A stretch of 64,000 nucleotides of DNA from Pelagibacteraceae bacterium AG-349-L23. Lineage in GTDB: Bacteria > Pseudomonadota > Alphaproteobacteria > Pelagibacterales > Pelagibacteraceae. Below the pieces are notes generated by a model. The model had not been told where the DNA came from. It saw only the letters and a program-made list of their open reading frames with translations, and made no database searches. The translations under genes were made by a program, and so were the position numbers. Shown here piece after piece: positions 1-9,509 of this stretch (the stretch's first letter is position 1; each line of letters starts with the position of its first letter). The stretch spans positions 1 through 64,000 of the forward strand of contig QCDD01000002.1 of NCBI GenBank assembly GCA_003281045.1, read 5' to 3'.

Positions 1-2325
1 CCACTCTGTTTTTTTGAGCTCCTTAGTTAAAGCAATCTTTAAAACTTCATCAGCATACTCAACAGGAGTTATTTTAATTTCATCAATGATTTTTTTTGGC
101 ATATCAACTAAATCTTTCTCATTTTCTTTCGGAATTAAGACCTCTTTGATTCCCGCTCTATGCGCTGCAATAAGTTTTTCTTTTAAGCCACCAATTGGCA
201 ATACTTGACCTGTTAAAGTTACCTCACCTGTCATCGCAACATCTCTTTTAACTGGAATGTTTGTTATAGAAGATACTATTGAAGTAACCATCCCAATTCC
301 TGCAGATGGACCATCTTTTGGTGTGGCACCCTCTGGAACGTGAATATGAAAATCTTTTTTCTCAAACAATGGAGGTATTATTCCATATTCTAAACATTTA
401 GATCTAACAAAAGATTTTGCAGCTTTTACTGACTCTTGCATTACATCTCCAAGCTTACCTGTTATTTGCATTCTTCCTTTACCTGGCATTGTAGCAGTTT
501 CAATTTTCAAAATTTCTCCACCATACTCAGTCCATGCCAATCCAGTAACTATTCCTACTCTATTTTCAGTTTCCAACTCACCTGATTTAAACTTAGGAAC
601 ACCTAAAAAATCTGACAAATTTTCTTTATTAATCTTGACTTCTTTTTCTTCTCCGGAAACAACTTTCTTAACTACTTTTCTGGCGACCTTAGAAATTTCT
701 CTTTCTAAATTTCTAACACCAGACTCTTTAGTGTAACTTCTGATAATTTCTTGAATAATGTCATTTTGTAAACTCATCTCTTTTTCTTTAACGCCGTTAT
801 CTTTAATTTGTTTTGGCAATAAATATTTGTTTGCAATATTTATTTTTTCATCTTCTGTATAACCCGCGAGTCTTATAACCTCCATTCTATCTAGTAGAGG
901 TGGAAGAATATTTAAAGTGTTAGCTGTTGTAACAAACATAACATCAGATAAATCATAATCAACTTCAAGGTAATGATCGTTAAAAGTTGTATTTTGCTCA
1001 GGATCTAATGCCTCCAGTAAAGCTGAAGATGGGTCACCTCGATAATCATTACCAATTTTATCAATCTCATCTAAGAGAATTAATGGATTTTTTGTACCAG
1101 CTTTTTTCATCATTTGGATTATTTTACCAGGTAAAGAGCCTATGTATGTTCTTCTATGTCCCCTTATTTCAGCTTCATCTCTCATACCACCAACTGACAT
1201 TCTTACAAATTCTCTATTAGTAGCTTTTGCTATTGATTTTCCTAAAGATGTTTTACCAACACCAGGAGGACCAACCAAACATAAAATAGGCCCTTTTATT
1301 TTTTCCATTCTTTTTTGAACAGCTAAAAATTCAATTATTCTCTCTTTTACTTTTTCTAAACCAAAATGATCTTTATCTAAAACTTCTAAAGCTTTTTTTA
1401 GATCAATATCTACAGCACTTTTTTTTTGCCACGGAAGTTCTGTCATCCAATCTAAATAATTTCTTACAACTGTTGCCTCAGCTGACATTGGGCTCATATT
1501 TTTTAATTTTTTTAATTCCTGCAAACATTTCTTTTCAACATCTTTAGGCATTCTCGCTTTAATTATTGCTTTATTAAGGCTAGTATTTTCATCTTTTCCA
1601 TCTTCAATTTCACCTAACTCTTTTTGAATAGCTTTTAGTTGTTCATTTAAATAATATTCTCTTTGAGTTTTTTCCATTTGCGTTTTAACTCTTCCACGAA
1701 TTCTTTTTTCAACACCAATTATACTAGTCTCATTCTCCATTATCTTGATTATTGAATTTAATCTTTTCTTTACATCTATAGTTTCGAAAATTTGTTGTTT
1801 TTCTGAAATAGTTGCAGTTATATGAGAGGCAATGTTATCAGCAATCTGAGAAGGGTCTTTTAATTGTTTAATAGAATTAATAGTTTCATTTGAAATCTTT
1901 TTGTTAATTGATGTTAATTTTTCTAATCTTCTTAAAGCTGTTGCTGCTAATGGATATAAATCCTCATCTTTATTTAAGACATCGTTATAGTGATTAAATT
2001 CACAAGTAATGAATTTTTCATTGTCTTTGAAATCTAAAATTTTAACTCTTTTTATTCCTTCCACTAAAACTTTGACAGTTCCATCAGGTAATTTTAAGAG
2101 TTGAAGAATACTCCCCTCACATCCATACATAAAAATGTCTGTCTTTTTTGGGTCATCTATTTCTGAGTTCTTTTGAGTTACTAAGATAATTTTTTTATCT
2201 TTTTTCATTACTTCATTAAGAGCAGAGATAGATTTATCTCTTCCTACGAAGAGAGGAATCACCATACTTGGAAACACCACTATGTCTCTAAGCGGTAATA
2301 AAGGTAATGAAATTTTAACGTCCAT
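1..2325 (-). CDS. lon: ATP-dependent protease Lon (C-terminus cut by window)
   Basis: Reading back from an ATG at 2325, the frame is open for 775 codons to the window edge, so only the last residues are missing. Lon is the cytoplasmic AAA+ protease that degrades misfolded and regulatory proteins. Visible in order: an N-terminal substrate-binding domain beginning MDVKISLPLLPLRDIVVFP, a Walker A loop GPPGVGKTS near 1265-1290, a Walker B ending LLDEIDKI, and the C-terminal Ser/Lys protease domain. The catalytic Ser is in PKDGPSAG (about residue 674) and the Lys in GGLKEKLIAAHRAG. It lies 61 bases downstream of clpX on the same strand, the standard tig-clpP-clpX-lon order. Identity is very secure. 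Confidence 0.97.
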   Translation of the reverse strand, partial: MDVKISLPLLPLRDIVVFPSMVIPLFVGRDKSISALNEVMKKDKKIILVTQKNSEIDDPKKTDIFMYGCEGSILQLLKLPDGTVKVLVEGIKRVKILDFKDNEKFITCEFNHYNDVLNKDEDLYPLAATALRRLEKLTSINKKISNETINSIKQLKDPSQIADNIASHITATISEKQQIFETIDVKKRLNSIIKIMENETSIIGVEKRIRGRVKTQMEKTQREYYLNEQLKAIQKELGEIEDGKDENTSLNKAIIKARMPKDVEKKCLQELKKLKNMSPMSAEATVVRNYLDWMTELPWQKKSAVDIDLKKALEVLDKDHFGLEKVKERIIEFLAVQKRMEKIKGPILCLVGPPGVGKTSLGKSIAKATNREFVRMSVGGMRDEAEIRGHRRTYIGSLPGKIIQMMKKAGTKNPLILLDEIDKIGNDYRGDPSSALLEALDPEQNTTFNDHYLEVDYDLSDVMFVTTANTLNILPPLLDRMEVIRLAGYTEDEKINIANKYLLPKQIKDNGVKEKEMSLQNDIIQEIIRSYTKESGVRNLEREISKVARKVVKKVVSGEEKEVKINKENLSDFLGVPKFKSGELETENRVGIVTGLAWTEYGGEILKIETATMPGKGRMQITGKLGDVMQESVKAAKSFVRSKCLEYGIIPPLFEKKDFHIHVPEGATPKDGPSAGIGMVTSIVSSITNIPVKRDVAMTGEVTLTGQVLPIGGLKEKLIAAHRAGIKEVLIPKENEKDLVDMPKKIIDEIKITPVEYADEVLKIALTKELKKTEW

Positions 2326-2386
2326 GAATAAGAATATGGATATTATAAATTATATTGCAATACCTTTTTCTTATTTATTAAGGATA

Positions 2387-3655
2387 TTACGCCGCTGAGG
2401 TCTTGCTAGGCTTTGATTTATCGTCCGATTCTGAATGAACTATTATTGGTTGTGATTGCCCTTTTACAGATGCAGCATCAACTATGACTTCTTTAATATT
2501 TTCTTGACTCGGTAAATCATACATCGTCTTAAGTAAAATATTTTCCAAAATTGATCTTAAACCCCTTGCTCCTGTTTTTTTCCTAATTGCTTTAAGGGCA
2601 ATTTCTTTTAATGCACTTTCTTTAAAACTTAGTTTTGCACCATCTAATTTAAATAATTCTTGATATTGTTTTGTTAAAGAATTTTTTGGCTCTTGCAATA
2701 TTTTGATTAAAGATTTTTCGTCTAAATCGTCTAAAGTAGCAATCATCGGTAACCGTCCAATAAATTCTGGGATAAGTCCATATCTTAATAAATCTTCAGG
2801 TTCTAAACCTTTCATCCATTCACCAGTCTTTTTATCTTGTGTATTTTTTACATCAGCACCAAAACCAATTGAGGTTCCCTTGTCTCTTTGTGAAATAATC
2901 TTATCTAATCCTGCAAAAGCGCCACCACAAATAAATAAAATATTTGTTGTATCAACTTGTAAAAATTCTTGCTGAGGATGTTTTCTTCCACCTTGTGGTG
3001 GAACACTAGCAATAGTTCCTTCCATAATTTTTAAAAGCGCTTGTTGTACACCTTCACCTGAAACATCTCTAGTTATTGATGGGTTCTCAGATTTTCTACT
3101 AATTTTATCAACCTCATCTATATAAACAATTCCACGTTGTGCTTTTTCAACATTGTAGTCTGCAGCTTGTAATAACTTTAGAATAATATTTTCAACATCT
3201 TCACCAACGTAACCTGCTTCGGTTAAGGTTGTTGCATCAGCCATTGTGAACGGAACATCTAAAATTCTAGCGAGTGTTTGTGCTAATAATGTTTTTCCAC
3301 ATCCAGTCGGGCCAACTAATAGAATGTTTGATTTGGCAAGTTCTACATTTTTACTTGTCTTATTTTCATAATTGAGTCTTTTGTAATGATTGTGAACCGC
3401 CACAGATAAAACTTTTTTAGCATGTGATTGGCCAATTACATAATCATCTAAAACTGAACAAATCTCTTTTGGTGAAGGTAAGCCATCTTGATGTTTTACA
3501 AAAGTATCTTTACTCTCTTCTTTGATGATATCCATACAAAGCTCAACACACTCATCACAGATAAAAACAGTTGGGCCTGCAATAAGTTTTCTAACTTCGT
3601 GTTGACTCTTTCCGCAGAAAGAACAATATAAAATATTTTTGTTATTTGTATTCAT
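2387..3655 (-). CDS. clpX: ClpXP protease ATPase subunit ClpX
   Basis: A 422-residue AAA+ unfoldase that recognises tagged substrates and feeds them into ClpP. The N-terminal zinc-binding domain has four cysteines (C11, C14, C33, C36). The ATPase domain shows Walker A GPTGCGKT, Walker [11 protein letters not shown], the GYVG pore loop and the sensor-region motif [16 protein letters not shown]. The IGF loop that docks on ClpP is present (TSIGFGAD). Length matches the family. The last ~25 residues are a polar tail rich in S, D and K, as is common for ClpX. It sits 89 bases downstream of clpP and upstream of lon, consistent with one proteostasis operon. Confidence 0.98.
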   Translation of the reverse strand: MNTNNKNILYCSFCGKSQHEVRKLIAGPTVFICDECVELCMDIIKEESKDTFVKHQDGLPSPKEICSVLDDYVIGQSHAKKVLSVAVHNHYKRLNYENKTSKNVELAKSNILLVGPTGCGKTLLAQTLARILDVPFTMADATTLTEAGYVGEDVENIILKLLQAADYNVEKAQRGIVYIDEVDKISRKSENPSITRDVSGEGVQQALLKIMEGTIASVPPQGGRKHPQQEFLQVDTTNILFICGGAFAGLDKIISQRDKGTSIGFGADVKNTQDKKTGEWMKGLEPEDLLRYGLIPEFIGRLPMIATLDDLDEKSLIKILQEPKNSLTKQYQELFKLDGAKLSFKESALKEIALKAIRKKTGARGLRSILENILLKTMYDLPSQENIKEVIVDAASVKGQSQPIIVHSESDDKSKPSKTSAA

Positions 3656-3744
3656 AGTTTTTATAACGAATCAATCTAATTACTCTATTATAAGAGACTT
3701 ATGTTAATCAAGTTTCTAATAATTTGATGTCAATATCTTGTGTA

Positions 3745-4356
3745 TTAAGATCTTTTTTCTACTACTTCATCTATCAAGCCAAATGACTTGGCAGCATCAG
3801 CGGTCATGAAGTTATCTCTTTCTAGAGCAGATTTAATTTCGTCTACTGATTTACCTGTATGTTTTGAATAAATTTCATTCAATCTTTTTTTTAAAGATAA
3901 AACTTCATTAGCGTGAATCTCAATATCAGTTGCTTGTCCTTGAAAGCCAGCAGATGGTTGATGAACCATTATTCTAGAATTTGGTAATGAAAATCTTTTA
4001 CCTTTTTTTCCAGCTGAAAGTAAAAATGATCCCATCGATGCTGCTTGACCGATACATAATGTGGAAATATCCGGCTTTACATATTGCATTGTATCGTAGA
4101 TACCAAGACCCGCAGTTACTAACCCACCAGGACTATTTATATATAAATAAATTTCTTTTTTTGGATCTTCTGCCTCCAAAAATAAAAGTTGAGCAGTAAC
4201 TAGAGAAGCAACATTATCGTTAATTTGACCTGTTAGAAAAATTATTCTCTCTTTTAATAGTCTAGAGTAAATATCATATGCTCTCTCTCCCTTACTTGAT
4301 TGTTCAACAACCATAGGTACTAACGTGCTCATATGTTCTGATATTTTATTTATCAT
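3745..4356 (-). CDS. clpP: ClpP serine protease subunit
   Basis: A 203-residue barrel peptidase that degrades polypeptides delivered by ClpX. The catalytic triad is visible: Ser107 in [11 protein letters not shown], His132 in IMVHQPSAG and Asp181 in LERDNF. All three are shifted by 10 from the E. coli numbering, which fits the slightly longer N-terminus. The processing-region motif [21 protein letters not shown] starts at residue 13. A second Met at residue 9 could be the true start. It lies between tig and clpX with short gaps (31 and 89 bases). Confidence 0.98.
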   Translation of the reverse strand: MINKISEHMSTLVPMVVEQSSKGERAYDIYSRLLKERIIFLTGQINDNVASLVTAQLLFLEAEDPKKEIYLYINSPGGLVTAGLGIYDTMQYVKPDISTLCIGQAASMGSFLLSAGKKGKRFSLPNSRIMVHQPSAGFQGQATDIEIHANEVLSLKKRLNEIYSKHTGKSVDEIKSALERDNFMTADAAKSFGLIDEVVEKRS

Positions 4357-4388
4357 AAGTTGATTCGCTTTACTTATACAACTTGAGA

Positions 4389-5822
4389 TTACTTTTTGCT
4401 AACTTTTTTTGTTTTTTTGGCAGGTGATTTTGTTTTTGAGGTTTTTGTTTTAGTTTTGTTCGTTGAAGATTTTTTAGCCTCAATCTTCTTTTCAATTTTT
4501 TCTTTGCCTTCATTAGAATGACTATATTCTTGCATTTGAGATTGTTTCAAAATTTTTTCTGCCTCTTCTTTTGAAACTTCTTTCTTATTAGGTTTTGCTT
4601 TTTCTTTAATTACCTTTAAAATTTTTTCTTCATAGACAGTACCTCTCAAGCTAGATAATGCTGAAGGATTTTTTTGATAAAAATCCATGACCATTTTCTC
4701 TTGACCTGGCATCATTCTAATTTGTTTTTGGACTTCAGCTTGTAGTTCCTGCTCTGTTACCTTGATTTGATTTTGTTCACCGAATTCATTCAAAACTAAT
4801 CCAACTTTTATTCTTTTTTTCGCTATTTCTTCAAAATTTTTTCTACTTTTTTTTGCATCTTCTTCAGACATTCCTTGAGAAAGAATTTTTACTTCTTCAT
4901 CAATCAGATTCTCAGGAATTTCAGTAATCTTAAATTTTTCTATCTCTTTTAAGATTTGATTTTTAGATAAACGCTCAAGAGAATTTTTATATTCATCATT
5001 TATTTGTTTTGAAATTAAAGATTTAAGATCTTTCAAATCTTTAGCACCAAAATTTTTTGCAAATTCATCATCGATTTTTACAGGTTCAGGATTTTTTAAT
5101 ACAGTTATTTTGCATTTAAATTTTGCTTTTTTATTTACCAATTCTTTTTCAGGAAAATTTTCAGGTAAAGTAGCTTCAACAGTCTTTTCATCACCTACTT
5201 TGACACCTATTAGTTGTTTATCAAAACCTTTTAAAAATAAATCTTTACCCAATGTTAATTGTGTATTTTTACCTTCACCACCTTTAAATGGCTTGTCATC
5301 AATAGTAGCATTATAATCAAAGGCTACTAAATCACCTTCTTTTGCAATTGCATCTTTTGGAGTTTCTTTAAAGTTTGGTTGATTTTTTGCAATTTCTTTT
5401 ATTCTTTTTTCAGCCTCAGTTTCATCTATTTTTACTGAATACTCATCAAACTTAATATTTTCTATTGGTTTTACTTCAACCTTTGGAAGCTCTGTTACTG
5501 ATATAATATATTCAAGATCTTTATCTTCTCCGTAAGTTTTAAGATCTAATTTTGGTTGACCAGCAGGTTTAATATTGTTTTCTTGCAATGCTTTAGTTGA
5601 AGAATCTTTAATAACCTTATCTAAAACTTCACCAAAAACTGCTTTTCCAAATTGTCTTTTTAAAATTTCCTTTGGTACTTTTCCAGGTCTAAAACCTTTG
5701 AGGTTTATAGTTCCTTTAATTTCTTCATACCTTTGATCCATATGAGTACTCATAGTTTTTTTATCTATGAATACTTTTAAGTCTTTATTTAAACCCTTTT
5801 TATTTTCTATTGTTACTTTCAT
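4389..5822 (-). CDS. tig: Trigger factor, ribosome-bound chaperone
   Basis: A 477-residue peptidyl-prolyl isomerase and chaperone that meets nascent chains at the ribosome exit. The ribosome-docking signature GFRPGKVP lies at about residues 43-50. A central FKBP-type domain (about 150-240, with the [18 protein letters not shown] stretch) follows, then the helical C-terminal arms. The last ~40 residues are a low-complexity K/S/T tail not needed for the fold, making the protein longer than E. coli Tig (432). It is the first gene of the tig-clpP-clpX-lon run; its start is just downstream of the tRNA-Leu gene. Confidence 0.96.
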   Translation of the reverse strand: MKVTIENKKGLNKDLKVFIDKKTMSTHMDQRYEEIKGTINLKGFRPGKVPKEILKRQFGKAVFGEVLDKVIKDSSTKALQENNIKPAGQPKLDLKTYGEDKDLEYIISVTELPKVEVKPIENIKFDEYSVKIDETEAEKRIKEIAKNQPNFKETPKDAIAKEGDLVAFDYNATIDDKPFKGGEGKNTQLTLGKDLFLKGFDKQLIGVKVGDEKTVEATLPENFPEKELVNKKAKFKCKITVLKNPEPVKIDDEFAKNFGAKDLKDLKSLISKQINDEYKNSLERLSKNQILKEIEKFKITEIPENLIDEEVKILSQGMSEEDAKKSRKNFEEIAKKRIKVGLVLNEFGEQNQIKVTEQELQAEVQKQIRMMPGQEKMVMDFYQKNPSALSSLRGTVYEEKILKVIKEKAKPNKKEVSKEEAEKILKQSQMQEYSHSNEGKEKIEKKIEAKKSSTNKTKTKTSKTKSPAKKTKKVSKK

Positions 5823-5832
5823 AATCTATTGA

Positions 5833-5917
5833 TGGTAGGGCGAAAAGGACTCGAACCTTCACAGATTGCTCTATCGGTTCCTAAGACCGACGCGTCTACC
5901 AATTCCGCCATCGCCCC
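5833..5917 (-). tRNA. tRNA-Leu (anticodon UAG), CCA encoded
   Basis: On the minus strand an 85-base class II tRNA folds. The acceptor stem GGGGCGA pairs with TCGCCCT (one G-U pair), followed by discriminator A and an encoded CCA at 5835-5833. The D-arm contains GGTAGA, the anticodon stem encloses the loop CTTAGGA (anticodon TAG, reads CUA/CUN Leu codons), and a long variable arm is followed by the T-loop GGTTCGAGTCC. The long variable arm supports Leu identity. It lies directly upstream of tig on the same strand. Confidence 0.96.
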
Positions 5918-5997
5918 ACAAATCTTGAAGTTTTATATATTATTGAAACTATTTGTCCAACGACATTTGTTGTAAAATTTATAATTTTTCCTTTATA

Positions 5998-6258
5998 ATG
6001 ATTATTATGATTGTTTCGCCATGTATAAGTATTTGTAAAACTGATCCTAAAACCGGATATTGTTATGGCTGTGGCAGAAATAATGATGAAAAAAAAATTT
6101 GGAAACAAGAGGATACTTCAGATCAATGGAAAATAGAAAACCTTAAAACAATTAAAGCTAGATTGTCTGGATGGCAATTAGAAAGTTTTGAAGAGTCCTA
6201 TACATATAAAATTGAAAATGGTATTTCTCTTTTTAAAAAAAGTTTAAAAAATGAGTAG
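5998..6258 (+). CDS. DUF1289 family small cysteine protein
   Basis: Encodes about 86 residues with the DUF1289 signature near the N-terminus: SPCISICKTDPKTGYC followed by GCGRNNDE and a downstream W. The four cysteines (CxxxC...CxxC) look like a small metal- or cluster-binding knuckle; no function is established for the family. An open frame extends upstream to a TTG at 5953, but the family domain begins at the SPC motif, so ATG 5998 (or 6007) is the sensible start. It overlaps the next small gene by 8 bases, suggesting translational coupling. Confidence 0.8.
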   Translation: MIIMIVSPCISICKTDPKTGYCYGCGRNNDEKKIWKQEDTSDQWKIENLKTIKARLSGWQLESFEESYTYKIENGISLFKKSLKNE

Positions 6259-6424
6259 AACTACAATAGTATCAATTATTTACATAATAGGCCTTATCTT
6301 TGGAGCTTTATTTCTTAAAATATGGAGTGCCGACACCAATGTATACAAAGGCCTTTTAGGATTGGGCTGGACAGCTATATTTTTAATAAGTTTATTTTTA
6401 GCTGACAAACATGAAAAAAGTTAA
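6251..6424 (+). CDS. Small membrane protein, 57 residues, unknown
   Basis: ATG at 6251 lies inside the end of the DUF1289 gene and the frame runs 57 codons to TAA at 6422. Two hydrophobic spans are visible, about residues 5-24 (IVSIIYIIGLIFGALFL) and 34-50 (LLGLGWTAIFLISLFLA), with a charged C-terminus DKHEKS, so it is probably an inner-membrane hairpin. I do not recognise a family. Support for reality is the tight coupling: 8-base overlap upstream and 14-base overlap with the following gene. Confidence 0.62.
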   Translation: MSRTTIVSIIYIIGLIFGALFLKIWSADTNVYKGLLGLGWTAIFLISLFLADKHEKS

Positions 6425-6833
6425 ATATTTTATCGTTTTTTTATTACTCATTTCACCTATCCAAAGTTTAAAATCTGAGATTATAGTAATGAGTTCTTGT
6501 GACGACAAACAAGATGAGTTTTTAAAGAATGAATACATACTTAATTTGAATGAATTGATTATGGTCAGAAATTATGTGTACAAAGAAAAAACTTATCAAA
6601 AATACAGATTAACAGACCTTAGTATAAAGAAATCTAACTCTTATGTAAGAAATATTTATGAGGAAAATGGAAAAATTTTAACTCACAAACATGGATATCC
6701 ACAATTTTATACTCAAATACTTTTTGAAAAAGGCAAACAAGAAGTTTATATGAAAACTGTTTTAAATGATGAAGAAGGAATTTCCAAAATTTCTACATGT
6801 AAAAAAATTGAAAAATTTGATAGTGAAAGCTAA
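6411..6833 (+). CDS. Hypothetical secreted protein, 140 residues
   Basis: Starts MKKVKYFIVFLLLISPIQSLKSE, a clear signal peptide with likely cleavage near residue 19-22, so the product is periplasmic. The mature part is polar, with two cysteines (C31 region and STCKK near the end) that could form a disulfide. No family recognised. It overlaps the upstream small membrane gene by 14 bases and is probably the third gene of a three-gene unit with the DUF1289 gene. Its TAA stop interlocks with the stop of the convergent small gene at 6830. Confidence 0.7.
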   Translation: MKKVKYFIVFLLLISPIQSLKSEIIVMSSCDDKQDEFLKNEYILNLNELIMVRNYVYKEKTYQKYRLTDLSIKKSNSYVRNIYEENGKILTHKHGYPQFYTQILFEKGKQEVYMKTVLNDEEGISKISTCKKIEKFDSES

Positions 6834-6955
6834 TTTTTTTTACTTTTTTTTGTAAAGTTTCTTTTTTTTTGACCAAATCGACTTTGAATAATGTTACTTC
6901 TGTGTCTAGCATAAGCTTGATTTTGTGCTTGTTTCATTGCTCTCTTTGAGGACAT
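6830..6955 (-). CDS. Small basic protein, 41 residues, unknown
   Basis: ATG at 6955 opens a 41-codon frame ending in TAG at 6830-6832. The peptide starts MSSKRAMKQAQNQAYARHRS and ends in a K/R-rich tail (QKKRNFTKKSKKN), suggesting nucleic-acid or ribosome binding. It could instead be chance, since long A-tracts readily code Lys. It is convergent with and overlaps the upstream-strand gene by 4 bases (CTAA, both stops), and lies 5 bases before the histidine phosphatase stop on the same strand. Family unknown; coding status moderately likely. Confidence 0.45.
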   Translation of the reverse strand: MSSKRAMKQAQNQAYARHRSNIIQSRFGQKKRNFTKKSKKN

Positions 6956-6960
6956 AATCT

Positions 6961-7518
6961 TTAATAATCAATTTCTATACTATTCAACTTTTTAAAATTT
7001 TTATCAGCAATCACAATTTCTCCTGAACTTGGTGCATAATTTAGAGCTTCCGATATTACTACATAATGAGTGACTAACACTAAATTTTTATCACCAGTCC
7101 AACTTTTTACATAATCTTTGAGCTTTTTCATTTGCATTTTTCTATTTTTTGCAAATTTTGCGCTGTAAAAAGAATTAAGAAAATTTTCTGTTTCATAATT
7201 TTTAAAAGCAATCAAAGCCGTTTCTTTACATCTGCACCATTCACTTGAAATTACTAATTTAATAGGAATATCATTTTCTTTAAAAAAATTTCCAATTTTT
7301 TTTGATTGCAATCTTCCTGATTGACTCAAATTTCTTTGGGTCTCACAATTATTAATATTAAAGTTTTCTGGATCACCACTACCTGGGGCATAAGCATGTC
7401 TGATAAAAATTAAATTACCACCTTTTTGAAGATTGTTTATAATTTCTTTTTCGGTATCTGCATTTATTTCAATTGTTAAAGCGAGAAATATTATTATTAT
7501 AATCTTAAGTAATTTCAT
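6961..7518 (-). CDS. Periplasmic histidine phosphatase superfamily protein
   Basis: A 185-residue protein with a signal peptide MKLLKIIIIIFLALTIEINA. The branch 1 phosphohistidine motif is FIRHAYAPGSGDP, with the active His after Arg. The conserved Arg region is ISSEWCRCKETA, and the second catalytic His is in VLVTHYVVISE. Members remove phosphate from diverse small molecules or proteins; the export signal and the C-x-N-C cysteines fit a periplasmic enzyme. The substrate cannot be read from sequence. Its ATG is only 2 bases from the ATG of the divergent uracil-DNA glycosylase gene. Confidence 0.85.
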   Translation of the reverse strand: MKLLKIIIIIFLALTIEINADTEKEIINNLQKGGNLIFIRHAYAPGSGDPENFNINNCETQRNLSQSGRLQSKKIGNFFKENDIPIKLVISSEWCRCKETALIAFKNYETENFLNSFYSAKFAKNRKMQMKKLKDYVKSWTGDKNLVLVTHYVVISEALNYAPSSGEIVIADKNFKKLNSIEIDY

Positions 7519-7520
7519 AG

Positions 7521-8201
7521 ATGAGCATTAAATTCAAAAAATTAAATAACACAATAATTAAATGTAAAAAATGTCCCCGTTTATTTAATTTCATAAAAAA
7601 AATTTCATTAGAAAAACGGAAACAAAATATAAATGAGAAGTATTGGGGAAAGCCTGTTACTGGTTTTGGTGACATCAATGCAAAATTAATGATTATAGGT
7701 TTAGCTCCAGCAGCACATGGCGGAACTAGAACAGGCAGAGCTTTTACTGGAGATAAATCAGGGGATTTTTTATTTAAAAGTCTCCATAAAGTAAATATAT
7801 CAAATCAAAATTTTTCAGAAAATAAAAATGATGGATTAAGATTAAAATCGACTTATATAACTAATATACTCAAGTGTGTTCCTCCAGGAGATAAACCAAA
7901 AAATAGTGAATTAATAAAATGTTCCAATTATTTTATTAGTGAATTAGACCAATTAAAAAAACTTAAAGTAATTGTAGCATTAGGTAAAGTTGCTTTTGAT
8001 AATTGTCTAAAAATTTACAAAAAAAAATTTAATATAAATAAAAAATTTGAATTTAAACATGGAAAAAAATATTTACTACCCGATAATAGAATATTAATTG
8101 CATGTTATCATCCTAGCCCTAGAAATGTTAATACTAAAGTTATAACACCTTTAATGATTAACAGTTTATTTAAAAAAGCAAAAAAATTTTCTATGCTTTG
8201 A
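7521..8201 (+). CDS. Uracil-DNA glycosylase, family 5 (UDGb-like)
   Basis: A 226-residue base-excision-repair enzyme removing uracil and other deaminated bases from DNA. Motif A reads GLAPAAHGGTRTGRAFTGD, the family 5 form, which lacks the Asp/Asn water activator of family 1. Motif B is CYHPSPRNVNT. Four cysteines that ligate a 4Fe-4S cluster are visible: C15 and C18 (CKKCPRL), then one in NILKCVPP and one in IKCSNYF. It is a monocistronic-looking gene whose start is 2 bases from the divergent phosphatase start; its 3' end overlaps ybgC by 11 bases. Confidence 0.9.
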   Translation: MSIKFKKLNNTIIKCKKCPRLFNFIKKISLEKRKQNINEKYWGKPVTGFGDINAKLMIIGLAPAAHGGTRTGRAFTGDKSGDFLFKSLHKVNISNQNFSENKNDGLRLKSTYITNILKCVPPGDKPKNSELIKCSNYFISELDQLKKLKVIVALGKVAFDNCLKIYKKKFNINKKFEFKHGKKYLLPDNRILIACYHPSPRNVNTKVITPLMINSLFKKAKKFSML

Positions 8202-8613
8202 TTGTATCACAAAAGTAAGGTTTAAATTTTGAGTAAATATCCTCAGGAATTTTAACTGGCTTACCGTCTTTATTAATGAAAACTAAATGAACTTGTGCTT
8301 CAACTATAATTTCTTCACCTTTTGTAATAATTTGGTTCATAAAAAAAGAGGTTTTAGTTATAGATTTAACAAAAGATCTAATAGTTAATTCATCCTCTAA
8401 AAATGCTGATTTTTTATATTCAATGTTACAAGACTTGACGATTATTAACGAACCAAATTGTTCCTGAACTTTTTTATTACTAAAACCTATTGAAAATAGA
8501 GCCTCTGTTCTTGCTCTTTCTAAATACTTTAAATAATTTGCATAATAAACCACTCCACCAGAATCTGTATCTTCATAATAGACTTTTAATTTGTGAAAAA
8601 AATTTTCATGCAT
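8191..8613 (-). CDS. ybgC: Acyl-CoA thioesterase YbgC (hotdog fold)
   Basis: A 140-residue 4HBT-family hotdog thioesterase. The signature YYEDTDSGGVVYYANYLKYLERARTE contains the catalytic Asp of the YbgC type. E. coli YbgC hydrolyses short or ACP-linked acyl thioesters and sits in the tol-pal operon; here no tol genes follow, so the linkage is broken. The 3' end overlaps the convergent glycosylase gene by 11 bases. The DUF3047 gene lies 24 bases upstream on the same strand, so they may be co-transcribed. Confidence 0.9.
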   Translation of the reverse strand: MHENFFHKLKVYYEDTDSGGVVYYANYLKYLERARTEALFSIGFSNKKVQEQFGSLIIVKSCNIEYKKSAFLEDELTIRSFVKSITKTSFFMNQIITKGEEIIVEAQVHLVFINKDGKPVKIPEDIYSKFKPYFCDTIKA

Positions 8614-8637
8614 ATGAAAATTATATCAAATAATTAT

Positions 8638-9288
8638 CTAATTTGCTGAAAAATAGATATTTTGAAAATATGCTATAGCTTTCATTTTAGAATTATCGGT
8701 ATCAGACATTATAGCTAACCCATCTAATTCATTAACATCTAAATTATGGAATTTTTTAAAATCTTCTTTGACATTTGCTTTTACAGTAACCCACTGATTA
8801 AGATTATTTTTAGTAGTAGATAAAACATTATCTATGGACTTTTTGGTATAAGGGCTTGGTGAACTAAATCCAATATCGTTGTTACTTGAAAAAACATAGT
8901 TGATTGCCCTATTAGAAAGCGGTGTTGCACCAGTCTTTTTTACTGCAAATACTCTTGCTGCAAAATCATGTCCTTTTTTTGTATTTTCTTTTATCCCAGA
9001 TAAATCTTTTTCAACTTTCCATGTAATATTGATAAAAGGTGTCTTATTAAGGTCAATTTTCACTTCTTTTCCTAAACCAGATGCAGCATTATCAGCAACA
9101 GATTTTAAAAAATTGCCGTTTTCATTAGATCCAACTGAATAATTTGTCTTATTGTCAGCACCTCTCACCTTTCTAACCTCAAGCTGTGAAAGTTCAGCCT
9201 CGGTAAATTCAAATACTTTTATTTCACTAGCTCCACCTATCTCAGTAAATAAAAAGAGACCGATTAAAAGTTTTGAAATTATTTTCAT
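8638..9288 (-). CDS. DUF3047 family secreted protein
   Basis: A 216-residue protein with signal peptide MKIISKLLIGLFLFTEIGGASE. The mature part resembles DUF3047 proteins, which look like beta-sandwich carbohydrate-binding folds: a hydrophobic strand FINITWKVEKDL, the run DFAARVFAV, then NAINYVFSS-type strand and a C-terminal LDGLAIMSDTDNS / AIAYFQNIYFS. Function is unknown; likely periplasmic. It lies upstream of ybgC on the same strand. The family call rests on pattern recognition without a search. Confidence 0.75.
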   Translation of the reverse strand: MKIISKLLIGLFLFTEIGGASEIKVFEFTEAELSQLEVRKVRGADNKTNYSVGSNENGNFLKSVADNAASGLGKEVKIDLNKTPFINITWKVEKDLSGIKENTKKGHDFAARVFAVKKTGATPLSNRAINYVFSSNNDIGFSSPSPYTKKSIDNVLSTTKNNLNQWVTVKANVKEDFKKFHNLDVNELDGLAIMSDTDNSKMKAIAYFQNIYFSAN

Positions 9289-9371
9289 AGATTTTAAAAA
9301 AAAATTGTTAATACATTATTTTGACAAAATTTAAACAATCAAAAATCAATTTCTATTCGTATATATAATTT

Positions 9372-9509
9372 ATGAAGACAATTTCCATTTTTATTTTATT
9401 AATTTACTGGTCAATAATGATTTTTGCTCCAGTTATGTCAAAAGATGTTAAATTTAGCAGAGCTAAACTCAATCAGACCAAAGTAGTAGAGATAAAACCA
9501 AGAATTTAA
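9372..9509 (+). CDS. Small secreted peptide, 45 residues, unknown
   Basis: ATG at 9372 gives a 45-residue product beginning MKTISIFILLIYWSIMIFA, a signal-peptide-like hydrophobic stretch, followed by a basic 25-residue tail (DVKFSRAKLNQTKVVEIKP). It is isolated on the plus strand between two minus-strand genes. Its TAA interlocks with the TAA of the convergent SDR gene in a shared TTAA at 9506-9509. No family recognised; the signal-like start and tidy fit in the gap favour a real gene. Confidence 0.45.
   Translation: MKTISIFILLIYWSIMIFAPVMSKDVKFSRAKLNQTKVVEIKPRI

Noticed and set aside
2703..2975. Plus-strand open frame inside clpX
   Set aside because: Fully antisense to a strongly conserved gene, no family features; a shadow frame of AT-rich coding DNA.
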